DNA from: Flavobacterium kayseriense
Lineage (GTDB): Bacteria > Bacteroidota > Bacteroidia > Flavobacteriales > Flavobacteriaceae
DNA length: 64,000 nucleotides
Reading direction: 5' to 3'
NCBI RefSeq assembly: GCF_014305095.1
Contig: NZ_JACRUI010000001.1
Coordinates: 915,695-979,694 of the forward strand
This document shows, piece by piece, positions 1 through 8,903 of this stretch. The translations under genes were made by a program, and so were the position numbers. Below the pieces are notes generated by a model. That model did not search any database. It saw nothing but the letters and a program-made list of their open reading frames with translations, and had not been told where the DNA came from. Position 1 is the first letter of the stretch. Every line of letters begins with the position of its first letter.

Positions 1-15
1 ACCACATCCTACTGC

Positions 16-768
16 ATGCAATTAGCCAATAATAAAAAAGTATATTTCGCCTCAGATCAGCATTTTGGAGCGCCTACACCTGAACTGAGTTTTCCTAGAG
101 AACAAAAGTTTGTGGCTTGGCTCGATGAGGTGAAACAAGATGCCGAAGCAATTTTTTTATTGGGCGATTTATTTGATTTTTGGTTCGAATATAAAACAGT
201 AGTTCCCAAAGGTTTTGTTCGTGTTTTGGGCAAGTTAGCCGAAATTCGCGACAGCGGAATTCCAATTTATTTCTTTGTTGGGAACCACGACTTGTGGATG
301 GAGGATTACTTTCAAAAGGAATTGAATATCCCTGTATTTCGTGATAATAAAGAGTTCACCTTTGGAGAAAAAACCTTTCTTATAGGTCATGGCGACGGGA
401 AAGGACCGGGAGACAAAGGATATAAGAGAATGAAAAAAGTGTTTACTAATCCTTTTTTTAAATGGCTTTTTAGGTGGTTGCATCCGGATATTGGTGTACG
501 TTTGGCTCAATATTTATCAGTAAAAAATAAGCTGATATCAGGAGATGAGGATGTAACTTTCCTTGGAGAAGACAACGAGTGGTTGATTCTATATTCCAAA
601 CGAAAATTGGAAACAAAGCATTATAATTACCTCATTTTTGGTCACCGCCATTTACCAATGAAAGTAAGTGTTGGCGAAAATGCTGAATATGTGAATCTTG
701 GCGACTGGATTTCTTACTTTACTTATGGTGTCTTTGACGGCGAAAACTTTGAAATAAAAAAGTATTAG
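16..768 (+). CDS. lpxH: UDP-2,3-diacylglucosamine diphosphatase-like metallophosphoesterase (LpxH family)
   Basis: Predicted calcineurin-like phosphoesterase that would cleave UDP-2,3-diacylglucosamine to lipid X in lipid A synthesis, at the cytoplasmic face of the inner membrane. The metal-binding motifs are all visible in the 250-residue protein: DxH (D14, H16), GD (50-51), GNHD (89-92), HGDG (125-128) and the C-terminal GHRH (209-212). The DLFDFWFE stretch after GD is typical of the LpxH branch rather than generic phosphodiesterases. The frame is open back to the first base of the window, so the ATG at 16 is the likely but not certain start. Whether it is LpxH in the strict sense or a Bacteroidota LpxH-like paralogue cannot be settled here. 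Confidence 0.85.
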   Translation: MQLANNKKVYFASDQHFGAPTPELSFPREQKFVAWLDEVKQDAEAIFLLGDLFDFWFEYKTVVPKGFVRVLGKLAEIRDSGIPIYFFVGNHDLWMEDYFQKELNIPVFRDNKEFTFGEKTFLIGHGDGKGPGDKGYKRMKKVFTNPFFKWLFRWLHPDIGVRLAQYLSVKNKLISGDEDVTFLGEDNEWLILYSKRKLETKHYNYLIFGHRHLPMKVSVGENAEYVNLGDWISYFTYGVFDGENFEIKKY

Positions 769-927
769 AAAGTAAATATTGATTTATCTTTTTGTTCTTG
801 TTGTAAATAGCACAGTTTGACCTCGGGAAAAACGATATCAAATACTTCTAAATTCACTCTTTTTATCAGTTTGAAAGCAGTATTTAATTACTAATTTTAT
901 TGGCGTATTTCAAGTTTATATAGAGTA

Positions 928-1935
928 CTACTTATTAAGTAATCCATCTAATTTCCCTATTAACAATGGATCTGAGGGTCTTAATGTGTTTGAATCGATA
1001 ATTACTCCTTTTGGGTCAATCAATATAAATCTTGGTATAGTGTCCACGTTAAAGTAGGTACTGAAAGCAGTAGCAACCCGATTATCCTCAAGTAATTGTA
1101 CTCCTGACATTGACTTAGTTACAATCATCTTTTTCCATTTTTCAATATCGCTATATTGATCTGAAGAAATACTTAGAAAAGCAATATTTTCACCGTGGTA
1201 TAGTTCTTCAATTTTTTGCAAATAAGGGATCTCTCGTATACAAGGTGCACACCAAGTTGCCCATATATCGATATACACGTACTTTCCTTTGAAATCCTCT
1301 AACGTAGACTGTCCTCCTTTATAGTTTATAAACGAAAAGTTAGGTGAAACGGTATTATTCAGTTTATTCTGAGCTACTTTAAACTTGTGTCGGGTTTCAA
1401 TTCTTAGATATTGATCTTCAATTTGTTTCTTTATTTCAGTATAAAATTCTGGATTTAATTTTTTACCTTCAATCAGTGATAAACTAAACTTTCTAGCCTT
1501 ATCAAATTCGGTTTTGAAATTTTTATCATCTGTGAGGACAGCGTCGTCAGGAAAACTATTGGGTACCTCTTGAAAAAGATTATTTTCGTCTGCTCCTTTG
1601 CCGCTAAACTGCATAGGTCCGCCCCATTTATTGGTGTCTAAAGAGATTTTTAGATCAAATCCATTTGCCAAATAAAAAGTGTTATAAATCGAAGAGTTTC
1701 TAGTGTAAGATAAAAGATGCATCGTTGGTTTAACAGTTACAGTATCTTTAAAAACACCATTTTTATCCTTTTTGAGGATTTTAAGAAGGACAATTTTATT
1801 TTCGATGCTCCAAATAAAGAGGGAATCTGTTTGTTGATTTGCAACATCAAATTCAACTGTAGCATATTTTTTATCCTGACTACTTATATTTACAGTGATG
1901 AGAAGTGCAACAAGCATAAACAAAACTTTATTCAT
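928..1935 (-). CDS. TlpA-like thioredoxin-fold protein, exported
   Basis: A 335-residue periplasmic or membrane-anchored thiol-disulfide protein. It starts with a hydrophobic signal segment (residues 3-19, ending SSQ before DKK). A poorly conserved N-terminal half follows, then an AhpC/TSA-TlpA domain from about residue 197 with the active-site WCAPC (228-232) and the cis-proline segment TIP (299-301). Both active-site cysteines are present, so it should be redox active. In Bacteroidota such proteins often have variable N-terminal domains; I do not recognise this one. It stands alone on the minus strand, convergent with the LpxH-like gene, with 159 bp between them in which I see nothing recognisable. 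Confidence 0.8.
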   Translation of the reverse strand: MNKVLFMLVALLITVNISSQDKKYATVEFDVANQQTDSLFIWSIENKIVLLKILKKDKNGVFKDTVTVKPTMHLLSYTRNSSIYNTFYLANGFDLKISLDTNKWGGPMQFSGKGADENNLFQEVPNSFPDDAVLTDDKNFKTEFDKARKFSLSLIEGKKLNPEFYTEIKKQIEDQYLRIETRHKFKVAQNKLNNTVSPNFSFINYKGGQSTLEDFKGKYVYIDIWATWCAPCIREIPYLQKIEELYHGENIAFLSISSDQYSDIEKWKKMIVTKSMSGVQLLEDNRVATAFSTYFNVDTIPRFILIDPKGVIIDSNTLRPSDPLLIGKLDGLLNK

Positions 1936-2038
1936 AGGTAGCTAGTGTTATAATTTGTCATAAATATACTATTTTTAGACAAAATAAACTATGGAGCAAA
2001 GTTATTTAACAGGTACTACTGTCAAAAAAATACTAGAA

Positions 2039-2395
2039 CTAGTTCATGCCTTCACCATTCAAATAATCTATCAGCTGAATGTTAAATAGTGTGCCTTCAA
2101 CTAAATCCTTTACGGCTGTTAATTCATTCATACAAACTGCTAGATCAATTTGATCACAAGGTGTGCGTAGTAAAAACTTGTGACAGCTATTTTTTAGCTC
2201 ACAACTTTCACAATTTCGATTCGCACGGTAACTATCTTCGATGCAGCCTTTAAACTGTTGTAGCTCTAGCCGGCTAAAGTAAAAACCGGTTTCTCTAAAA
2301 ATCAATTGTACTTTATCGGTAACAATATCATGTTCCTTTTTCCAAAAGAAAGAGGTGCCTGAATCGTTCTGATAAATCTGCTTTATGGTCTTCAT
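2039..2395 (-). CDS. Hypothetical Cys-rich small protein
   Basis: A 118-residue protein with no signal peptide or membrane segment and no family I can name with confidence. Its middle carries a cysteine cluster (C at about 51, then 62, 65, 71, 80 and 88: CxxC followed by spaced Cys), which suggests a structural zinc or Fe-S site. The rest is mixed charged and hydrophobic, like a compact cytosolic fold. It begins at an ATG 64 bp downstream of the MFS gene on the same strand and could be the last gene of that operon. Confidence 0.6.
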   Translation of the reverse strand: MKTIKQIYQNDSGTSFFWKKEHDIVTDKVQLIFRETGFYFSRLELQQFKGCIEDSYRANRNCESCELKNSCHKFLLRTPCDQIDLAVCMNELTAVKDLVEGTLFNIQLIDYLNGEGMN

Positions 2396-2459
2396 TTGCT
2401 AAATTGTTTTTAACAAATATAAGTATTATTTATAATTATTCTAAATAAAACTATAGTTT

Positions 2460-3743
2460 TTACTCTTGGTTTTCGTGGTCTTCAATATCTTTTCGCAAAT
2501 CTAGTTTTCTAAAAGTAGGTGATATTAGTGCAGTGGTGGCAACTATAAGTAAGGTCATGCTTCCCCCAAAAACTACTGCCGTCACCGTTCCCATTAATTT
2601 AGCGGTTAAACCACTTTCAAACGCACCCAATTCGTTTGAAGAACCCACAAACATAGAATTTACCGAGGCTACTCTACCACGCATGTGATCGGGAGTCTTT
2701 AATTGCAAGATTGTTTGTCGAATAACAACCGAAATACCATCAAAAACACCACTCAAGAACAAAGCCGCTAGTGAAACCCAAAATATCGTAGACAGTCCAA
2801 AAACAATGATGCAAATACCAAACCCGAAAATGGCGGTTAATAATTTCATTCCAGCATTTCTACTTAACGGTACATAGGCAGTTATTAGCATCGTCAAAAA
2901 AGATCCAATTGCTGGAGCTGCTCGTAAAAAGCCAAATCCCTCTGAACCAACCTTTAAGATATCTTGTGAAAAAACAGGTAATAATGCCACCGCACCACCA
3001 AATAATACGGCGACCATGTCTAGCGTAATAGCTCCCAAAACGGTTTTGTTGTTAAATACAAATTTGATACCCTCCGTTAAACTCTGCATCACGGGTTCGC
3101 CGATTTTTGGATTTAAAATTGGTTTTTTTTCAATTTGTGATAAAGCTAGTAAAGCTAGTATAGAGCAAGCAAATACAGTACACATAGACCAATGAACGCC
3201 AATTAATGTAATAGAAAAACCTGCTACAGCTGGTCCTACTACCGAAGCGATTTGCCAAACTGAACTACTCCAAGTTGCAGCATTAGGATATAGTTTTTTA
3301 GGAACAATTAGGGATAAGAGTGAAAATATTGTTGGTCCTAGAAAAGCACGTACTAATCCGCCTAGAAACACTAGAAAATAAATGGCATATAATAAAGTTT
3401 GCGTAGCGTAAGAACTCACGACTGCTGGCCAAGTCAACAAAAACAAACCAAAACTAATTACTGAAAAGGCCAGTATGCATTTGATAAGCAGTCCCTTTTT
3501 TTCTTTTTGATCTACAATATGACCAGCAAATAAAGCCAAGGAAACAGCAGGAATTACTTCCATTAAACCAATAATTCCTAATGAAAGAGGATCTTTGGTA
3601 ATACTGTACACTTGCCATTCGATTACAATAAACTGCATCGACCAAGCGAAAACCATAGCGAAACGAAGTAGTAAAAAAATATTGAATTCTCTGTAGCGTA
3701 AAGCTGCATAGGGATCTTTTTTCTTCGTGGTTTCAGTGCTCAT
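2460..3743 (-). CDS. MFS transporter
   Basis: Major facilitator superfamily permease of the DUF894/enterobactin-exporter-like type, 427 residues, with about 12 hydrophobic segments and a short acidic C-terminal tail. The frame is open further upstream, but the ATG at 3743 is preferred: the protein then begins MSTETTKKKDPYAALRYREF, and its start codon shares one base with the recJ stop (TAATG), a translational-coupling arrangement. An upstream start would run into recJ. The substrate is unknown; the family includes efflux pumps for siderophores and drugs. Inferred to be co-transcribed with recJ. Confidence 0.82.
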   Translation of the reverse strand: MSTETTKKKDPYAALRYREFNIFLLLRFAMVFAWSMQFIVIEWQVYSITKDPLSLGIIGLMEVIPAVSLALFAGHIVDQKEKKGLLIKCILAFSVISFGLFLLTWPAVVSSYATQTLLYAIYFLVFLGGLVRAFLGPTIFSLLSLIVPKKLYPNAATWSSSVWQIASVVGPAVAGFSITLIGVHWSMCTVFACSILALLALSQIEKKPILNPKIGEPVMQSLTEGIKFVFNNKTVLGAITLDMVAVLFGGAVALLPVFSQDILKVGSEGFGFLRAAPAIGSFLTMLITAYVPLSRNAGMKLLTAIFGFGICIIVFGLSTIFWVSLAALFLSGVFDGISVVIRQTILQLKTPDHMRGRVASVNSMFVGSSNELGAFESGLTAKLMGTVTAVVFGGSMTLLIVATTALISPTFRKLDLRKDIEDHENQE

Positions 3744-5431
3744 TATTTGATGTTTTTTAGTCGTAATTGTACGGTTGTCGTTCCCTTCCACTCATTTTCG
3801 TCAATGCAGTAAACCGCTTGAAATGGTTGGTGGTTTTTTGTTAGTTCTATTTTATCACCTATCCCAAAACCAATAGCTGTTATGCCTTCAGAATTATTTT
3901 GCTTCACAAATAATTTTAAATGTTCGTCGTCAGAACCCAAAGTTTTTGCATAGCCCGTATCAGTGATGTTTTTTGTTAAAAAAACAGGAGTCATGTTTAA
4001 TGGTCCATACGGTTCAAACTGTTTCAAAATCCGAATGAGCTTTGGGCTGATGTCTGTAAAATTAATTTCAGCATCTATTTCTATTTCCGGAACACGTAAA
4101 TTTTCCGGAATGGTATCTTGTACTTGTTTTTCGAAAGCTTCCTTAAAAGCAGGATAGTTTTCAGGTTTTATCGTCATTCCTGCGGCGTACATGTGACCTC
4201 CAAATTGTTCTAGATGGCTAGCACAAGCTTCGAGGGCATTATACACGTCGAATCCTTTTACAGATCGTGCCGAAGCAGCATATTTGTCTCCGCTTTTTGT
4301 AAAAACTAAGGTAGGACGGTAATAGGTTTCTATAAGTCGAGAAGCAACAATACCAATAACACCTTTGTGCCAGTTCTCTTGAAAAACGACAGAGGTAAAC
4401 CGTTCTTGTTCCTGATTTTCGGTTATTTGGATAAAAGCTTCCTTAGTTATTTGTTTGTCTAAATCTTTTCGATCTGAGTTGTATTGCTCAATTTCAGAGG
4501 CAAATTGTTGGGCTTGCTCAAAATCAAATTCAGTCAATAATTCAACCGCATGGTTCCCGTGCTTAATGCGTCCCGCAGCGTTAATTCTGGGTGCTATAAT
4601 AAAAACGACATCCGTAATATCTAATGTTTGCTTTTTTATTTGATGCACTAAAGCTTTGATTCCGGGTCTAGGATTAGCATTTATAACCTGTAGACCAAAA
4701 TAAGCTAAGACCCTATTTTCTCCAGTCATAGGAACAATATCTGCTGCAATAGCCGCGGCTACTAAATCTAAGTATGGTACTAAATCACCAATAGTCTGTT
4801 GTCTATTTGATCCTAATGCCTGAATCAGTTTAAAACCAATTCCGCAGCCACACAGCTCATCATAAGGATAATTACAATCGTCTCTCTTCGGGTCTAAAAT
4901 AGCGACTGCATCAGGTAAAGTACTGCCAGGTCGGTGGTGATCACAAATAATAAAATCGATGTTTCGCTCTTTTGCGTAAGCGACATGATCTATTGATTTT
5001 ATACCACAATCTAGAGCTATGATTAACGTAAAACCATTGTCTTCCGCAAAATCAATTCCTTTGAATGAAACACCGTATCCTTCGTCATAGCGATCAGGAA
5101 TATAAGTTGCTACTACAGGATAATAACTTTTTAAATAAGAAGAAACGAGAGAAACCGCTGTGGTTCCGTCTACATCATAATCTCCAAATACTAATATGCG
5201 TTCCTGATTTTCAATCGCTGTTTCGATTCTAGCAACTGCTTTGTCCATATCTTTCATCAAGTAGGGGTCGTGCAAATGTTCTAGTGACGGGCGAAAAAAT
5301 AGTTTGGCATCCTCAAACGTCTCGATGCCGCGTTGCACTAAAAGTTGCGCTACAAAATCTTCTACATTTAAGGCTTGAGCCAAATGTTTGATTTTATCTT
5401 CAGAAGGTTTCGGTTTTATTGTCCAGCGCAT
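3743..5431 (-). CDS. recJ: Single-stranded-DNA-specific exonuclease RecJ
   Basis: 5'-3' single-strand DNA exonuclease acting in recombination and mismatch repair in the cytoplasm. The 562-residue protein shows the DHH phosphoesterase motifs DYDVDGT (84-90) and CDHH (163-166), the conserved PRINAAGR (281-288), and the DHHA1 part with WHKGVIGIVASR (354-365) and GGHMYAAG (411-418), followed by the OB-fold region. Length and motif order match the family. It lies in a minus-strand run rsmI, amine oxidase, HopJ-like, recJ, MFS; the HopJ-like gene ends 27 bp upstream. Confidence 0.95.
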   Translation of the reverse strand: MRWTIKPKPSEDKIKHLAQALNVEDFVAQLLVQRGIETFEDAKLFFRPSLEHLHDPYLMKDMDKAVARIETAIENQERILVFGDYDVDGTTAVSLVSSYLKSYYPVVATYIPDRYDEGYGVSFKGIDFAEDNGFTLIIALDCGIKSIDHVAYAKERNIDFIICDHHRPGSTLPDAVAILDPKRDDCNYPYDELCGCGIGFKLIQALGSNRQQTIGDLVPYLDLVAAAIAADIVPMTGENRVLAYFGLQVINANPRPGIKALVHQIKKQTLDITDVVFIIAPRINAAGRIKHGNHAVELLTEFDFEQAQQFASEIEQYNSDRKDLDKQITKEAFIQITENQEQERFTSVVFQENWHKGVIGIVASRLIETYYRPTLVFTKSGDKYAASARSVKGFDVYNALEACASHLEQFGGHMYAAGMTIKPENYPAFKEAFEKQVQDTIPENLRVPEIEIDAEINFTDISPKLIRILKQFEPYGPLNMTPVFLTKNITDTGYAKTLGSDDEHLKLFVKQNNSEGITAIGFGIGDKIELTKNHQPFQAVYCIDENEWKGTTTVQLRLKNIK

Positions 5432-5458
5432 ATATTGTAGAGTATAGTAACTTCTTGA

Positions 5459-5803
5459 TTATTTTGAAGTCAGGGCTTCACCGTAAAAAGCAATACCGTC
5501 CCAGCTTGATTTCATGAAATCACGAATGTTCTGGTGGTTCGTGCCCTCTAGATCTCCTAAAACCTCTTCACGGTAATATGCTCCAAAGCAAGACAATGTC
5601 GCTTCTTTAGACAATTTCTGCAATTCGGCGAAAGCAAATATTTTACAGGAACCAGAGTTTTCTCCTGCGGCATTGTGTAATAACCCATTTTCGAAAGCTG
5701 TAGGAGAGAAGTTGTAGTTATTTTCAATTACTGCTATAGTCTCTGAGAAAGTTATTTCTTGAGGCGTTTTATTTAATTTTTCTAAAAAAGAATCGATATT
5801 CAT
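5459..5803 (-). CDS. HopJ type III effector-like protein
   Basis: A 114-residue protein matching the HopJ family: the FSPTAFENG, NSGSCKIFAFA and NIRDFM segments are its conserved blocks. The family was named for a Pseudomonas effector, but homologues are widespread in bacteria without type III secretion, and there is no secretion gene here. It has no signal peptide and looks like a small soluble housekeeping protein of unknown role. It sits 11 bp after the amine oxidase gene and 27 bp before recJ, so it is probably co-transcribed with both. Confidence 0.8.
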   Translation of the reverse strand: MNIDSFLEKLNKTPQEITFSETIAVIENNYNFSPTAFENGLLHNAAGENSGSCKIFAFAELQKLSKEATLSCFGAYYREEVLGDLEGTNHQNIRDFMKSSWDGIAFYGEALTSK

Positions 5804-5814
5804 ATGCTTAGTTT

Positions 5815-6867
5815 TTAAAATTGTGAGGCAATGTGGATTGCTGCATTAATGGCACCGTCCATATAACCCGGATTTATTGAGGCGGTTTCAGCCCCTGAAA
5901 AGTAAAATTTATTGTTGTATAACGATTTCTGGTATGTTATATGACCGTTATTTTGATGTGCCATAACCAACTCTTCATACGGCACAAAAGCAAGTTCTTC
6001 TTCGCGCCAAACTTTTTCATGATAGGCTAGATAGTTTTCAGCATCCTTACCAAACAAGCAAGTTAATTGTTTTATGACTTTCTCCTGACGTTCAGCCAAA
6101 GTTAACTTATGCGATCCACCGTTTAAAAAACCTTTTAGAGCAAAACCAGTATTGTCAAATGTACTGTGATCATACATTTCCTGTGCAATGCTAGCATGAC
6201 TAAACAAGGTACCTGAAAAGTTTTTCTCCCTCCAAAATGGAGTTGTATATTCTACAGCAAACTTGATCGATTCGCCCATCCAAGTGTGCGTTTTTTTAGC
6301 TACTTGTACAATATCTTCAGGTAAATTAGGTTCGAATACAACTGTTTTTATCAGTAAGTTTGGTGGTATTGTTGATACAACTTTGTCAGCAAAAAACTGA
6401 TTTCCATTGGTGTCTGTAAGCTCCAGCTGGTTGTGTACTTCTTTAATTGATTTTACTTTCGTACTTGTTGCTATATTTTCGACACCAATTTCTGCAACTA
6501 GTTTGTTAATTAAGGTTTGGGTTCCGCCTTGAATTCTATACGAAGGTTCTTCAGTATCTGGAATTTCGAATTTCTGTGGAGGGACAAAAGACATAGTTTC
6601 AAATAGAGAAACACCTTTAGTATATTGTCTAAAATATGATATTTCTAGTTTGTCTAGGAATGAAAGTAAGGTAGGGTGTAAGTTTCCAAACCAAGTCGCT
6701 CCCATCTCGATGGTGACACCACTTGCTCCAGTTATTGTATTTATGCGTCCACCTATGCGGCTATTTGCTTCAAGAACTAAGGATTGAATTCCTTTTTGTT
6801 TTAATAAATAGGCGAGCATTAAACCGGATAGTCCAGCACCTATTATAATCACCTTTTGATTGTTCAT
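5815..6867 (-). CDS. Flavin-containing amine oxidase family protein (FAD-dependent)
   Basis: A 350-residue FAD-dependent oxidoreductase of the monoamine oxidase/phytoene desaturase superfamily. The N-terminal Rossmann motif GAGLSG (10-15), the acidic ribose ligand E33 and the RIGGR motif (37-41) are visible. A C-terminal GAETASINPGYMDGA segment closes the FAD site as in this family. It is shorter than classical amine oxidases (about 450), and I see no signal peptide. The substrate is unknown. The start codon lies 3 bp after the rsmI stop, so translation is probably coupled. Confidence 0.85.
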   Translation of the reverse strand: MNNQKVIIIGAGLSGLMLAYLLKQKGIQSLVLEANSRIGGRINTITGASGVTIEMGATWFGNLHPTLLSFLDKLEISYFRQYTKGVSLFETMSFVPPQKFEIPDTEEPSYRIQGGTQTLINKLVAEIGVENIATSTKVKSIKEVHNQLELTDTNGNQFFADKVVSTIPPNLLIKTVVFEPNLPEDIVQVAKKTHTWMGESIKFAVEYTTPFWREKNFSGTLFSHASIAQEMYDHSTFDNTGFALKGFLNGGSHKLTLAERQEKVIKQLTCLFGKDAENYLAYHEKVWREEELAFVPYEELVMAHQNNGHITYQKSLYNNKFYFSGAETASINPGYMDGAINAAIHIASQF

Positions 6868-6870
6868 TTT

Positions 6871-7587
6871 TTATTCTTCGTCCTTTTGGAATTTACTTTT
6901 TTTAACTTCTTTTACTATTGTTTTTCCTGCAACTACAACTACGATTTCACCCCTAGGGGCTGTTTTTTCAAAATGCGCTAGAACCTCTTTAGCGGTTCCT
7001 CTGCGGTTTTCTTCGTGTAGTTTGGATAATTCTCTTGAAACACAAATTTGGCGATCTTCACCAAAATAAGTAATGAACTCTGCTAGTGTTTTTACTAATT
7101 TATGTGGTGAAACATAAAGAATCATTGTTCTTGTTTCCTCGGCAAGTTCGAGGTATCGCGTTTGACGACCTTTTTTTTCCGGAAGGAAGCCTTCAAAAAT
7201 AAATTTATCATTTGGGAGTCCGCTGTTTACTAAGGCAGGCACAAATGCAGTAGCGCCAGGCAAGCACTCGACTGTTATTCCGTTTTCTACACAAGCGCGT
7301 GTCAACAAAAAACCAGGATCTGAGATAGCAGGAGTTCCGGCATCAGAAATTAATGCAATGGTTTCGCCTGCTTTTAACCTACTAATTAGGTTTTCTACGG
7401 TTTTGTGTTCGTTATGCATGTGGTGACTGTGCATGTGTGTCCCAATCTCAAAGTGCTTCAAAAGTTTTCCGCTAGTTCGAGTGTCTTCAGCAAGTATTAA
7501 ATCGACTTCTTTTAAGATTCTAATAGCTCTAAAAGTCATGTCCTCTAGATTACCAATAGGGGTGGGAACAATATATAATTTTGACAT
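6871..7587 (-). CDS. rsmI: 16S rRNA (cytidine(1402)-2'-O)-methyltransferase RsmI
   Basis: Methylates the 2'-O of C1402 in 16S rRNA using SAM. The 238-residue protein has the tetrapyrrole-methylase fold motifs: VPTPIGNLEDMT at the N-terminus, AEDTR (33-37), SDAGTPAISDPG (81-92), CLPGATA (108-114) and GFLPEKKGRQ (133-142). Length is normal for the Bacteroidota form, which lacks a long C-terminal extension. It appears to be the first gene of the rsmI - amine oxidase - HopJ-like - recJ - MFS group. Confidence 0.95.
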   Translation of the reverse strand: MSKLYIVPTPIGNLEDMTFRAIRILKEVDLILAEDTRTSGKLLKHFEIGTHMHSHHMHNEHKTVENLISRLKAGETIALISDAGTPAISDPGFLLTRACVENGITVECLPGATAFVPALVNSGLPNDKFIFEGFLPEKKGRQTRYLELAEETRTMILYVSPHKLVKTLAEFITYFGEDRQICVSRELSKLHEENRRGTAKEVLAHFEKTAPRGEIVVVVAGKTIVKEVKKSKFQKDEE

Positions 7588-7648
7588 GTTTTACAACAGT
7601 GTATTTAGTTTTAGAAAGAATCAAAAGACCATTTCTATAGATTTTATT

Positions 7649-8665
7649 TTATAAAAACTTTTTTTCGATTATATCCATAAATCGCTCCGCATAGTTGTCT
7701 TTGCCTTCCCAGTTATTATAGTCGGGCTTAACCATCTCTTCGATGAAGTTCTTCGTTTCGTAGAAATTATCAAAAGTGATTAATTGGTTTAGAACTCTAT
7801 TATAATCTTCATCATTGTTAGCAAAAAGATGTTTGACAAAAGCGATACGGTCGTTCAAATCAATATCAAGTCCTTTTGAAAGTTTGTCATTTAGAGAAAC
7901 AATTCTTGGAGGTGTATTAACAATAGGTTCTTCTTCTTTAACTATAGTTTTGTTCTCTAAAACAGGCTCTTTTGGAACTGCTTCAAAAACAGTTTCTGCT
8001 GGTAATGGAGCTATGTCATCCACTTTTACAAATTGAGGTTCGTTATAATTGGCGCCCAGAAAATCTTCAAATGATATTTGCACTGCTGCTGGCTTCGGCG
8101 TTTCAACTTCAACTTCTTCGCTTAACTCAAAGTCAGGTTCAAAAGTTGGTTTAAGCTCTTCACTACTTTTTTCTTTCTGTAGTATAGTCGCTATTTCTTC
8201 CTCAGCTTCTTGTTCATGCTTCTCTTCTATCGCTTCAACGCTTTCCTCTCTAATATCGGCTTCAAATTCACCTAATTCCGCATCTTCTTCAACCGCAGGT
8301 GCTTCTGGGTTTTCATCTGTTGAAAAGTCTGTTGTAGTTTCTTCTACAGGAATTTCAATAGTTTCTTCAATTGCAGTTGACTGCTCTACTTTTTCAACAG
8401 CAGGAACTTCCTCAGTCATTTCGATTACTGTTTCTACAGGAAGTGACTCTTCTTGATCATAGAACATTTCGATATCCTTTTCAATTTCAGTCTGAGAAAT
8501 TGTAGGCCTAACTGAGCCGTACTGCTCTTCTACAAATTTTAAAACAGCTAGTTTCTCATATAACTTCTGTGTTTCTGCATACAAAAGATTGATGTCAGAC
8601 TTATTCTTGAGTTGTAAAATTCTATGTGCAATGCTGATCAAGTCGGCTTCTAATCTTTTTTTCAT
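7649..8665 (-). CDS. Hypothetical protein with acidic low-complexity centre
   Basis: A 338-residue protein without signal peptide or membrane segments. Residues 1-55 look helical and possibly coiled-coil. About 65-230 is a glutamate-, valine- and threonine-rich low-complexity stretch. The last 90 residues (from about [10 protein letters not shown]) form a compact, conserved-looking domain ending in a lysine-rich tail. No family is recognised. It lies between rsmI and the divergent tdk, an arrangement I associate with Flavobacteriia. Serine-rich reading frames on the opposite strand here are shadows of the glutamate codons. Confidence 0.75.
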   Translation of the reverse strand: MKKRLEADLISIAHRILQLKNKSDINLLYAETQKLYEKLAVLKFVEEQYGSVRPTISQTEIEKDIEMFYDQEESLPVETVIEMTEEVPAVEKVEQSTAIEETIEIPVEETTTDFSTDENPEAPAVEEDAELGEFEADIREESVEAIEEKHEQEAEEEIATILQKEKSSEELKPTFEPDFELSEEVEVETPKPAAVQISFEDFLGANYNEPQFVKVDDIAPLPAETVFEAVPKEPVLENKTIVKEEEPIVNTPPRIVSLNDKLSKGLDIDLNDRIAFVKHLFANNDEDYNRVLNQLITFDNFYETKNFIEEMVKPDYNNWEGKDNYAERFMDIIEKKFL

Positions 8666-8805
8666 AACAGATGATATAGTGCTTGTGGCGTACGTGTTTC
8701 TTGTTTTGTGTAATTTCTATCTTTCAAATAAAATTTTAGCATGCAGTAAAGCAATATTTAATTGGAAATATTTGCTCCTGAATCCTTCAATTGATAAAAT
8801 TTATC

Positions 8806-8813
8806 TACTTTTG
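8806..8813 (+). promoter_or_regulatory. -7 promoter element (TACTTTTG) for tdk
   Basis: Exact match to the Bacteroidota -7 consensus TAnnTTTG, about 90 bp upstream of the tdk start. Only a weak TTC stands at the -33 distance (17-bp spacer). The 238-bp gap between the acidic-protein gene and tdk holds nothing else I can identify. Confidence 0.5.
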
Positions 8814-8903
8814 AATTCATATAAAGGGTGTGAAATTGCCCCTTCTTTTATTACAGTACAAAGTAATAAAAACTATTCATTTTTTAAGTTAGAAAAATAC
8901 AAA

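Noticed and set aside
769..927. Small RNA or gene in the gap between lpxH-like and TlpA-like genes
   Set aside because: A/T-rich with no hairpin of note, no promoter element and no credible open frame.
8049..8456. Serine-rich plus-strand open frame of 135 codons
   Set aside because: Its composition is the antisense of the glutamate-rich gene on the minus strand; a compositional shadow.
8589..8903. N-terminal extension of thymidine kinase upstream of 8904
   Set aside because: The extension overlaps the divergent gene's start and the promoter; the 200-residue form is the family's usual length.
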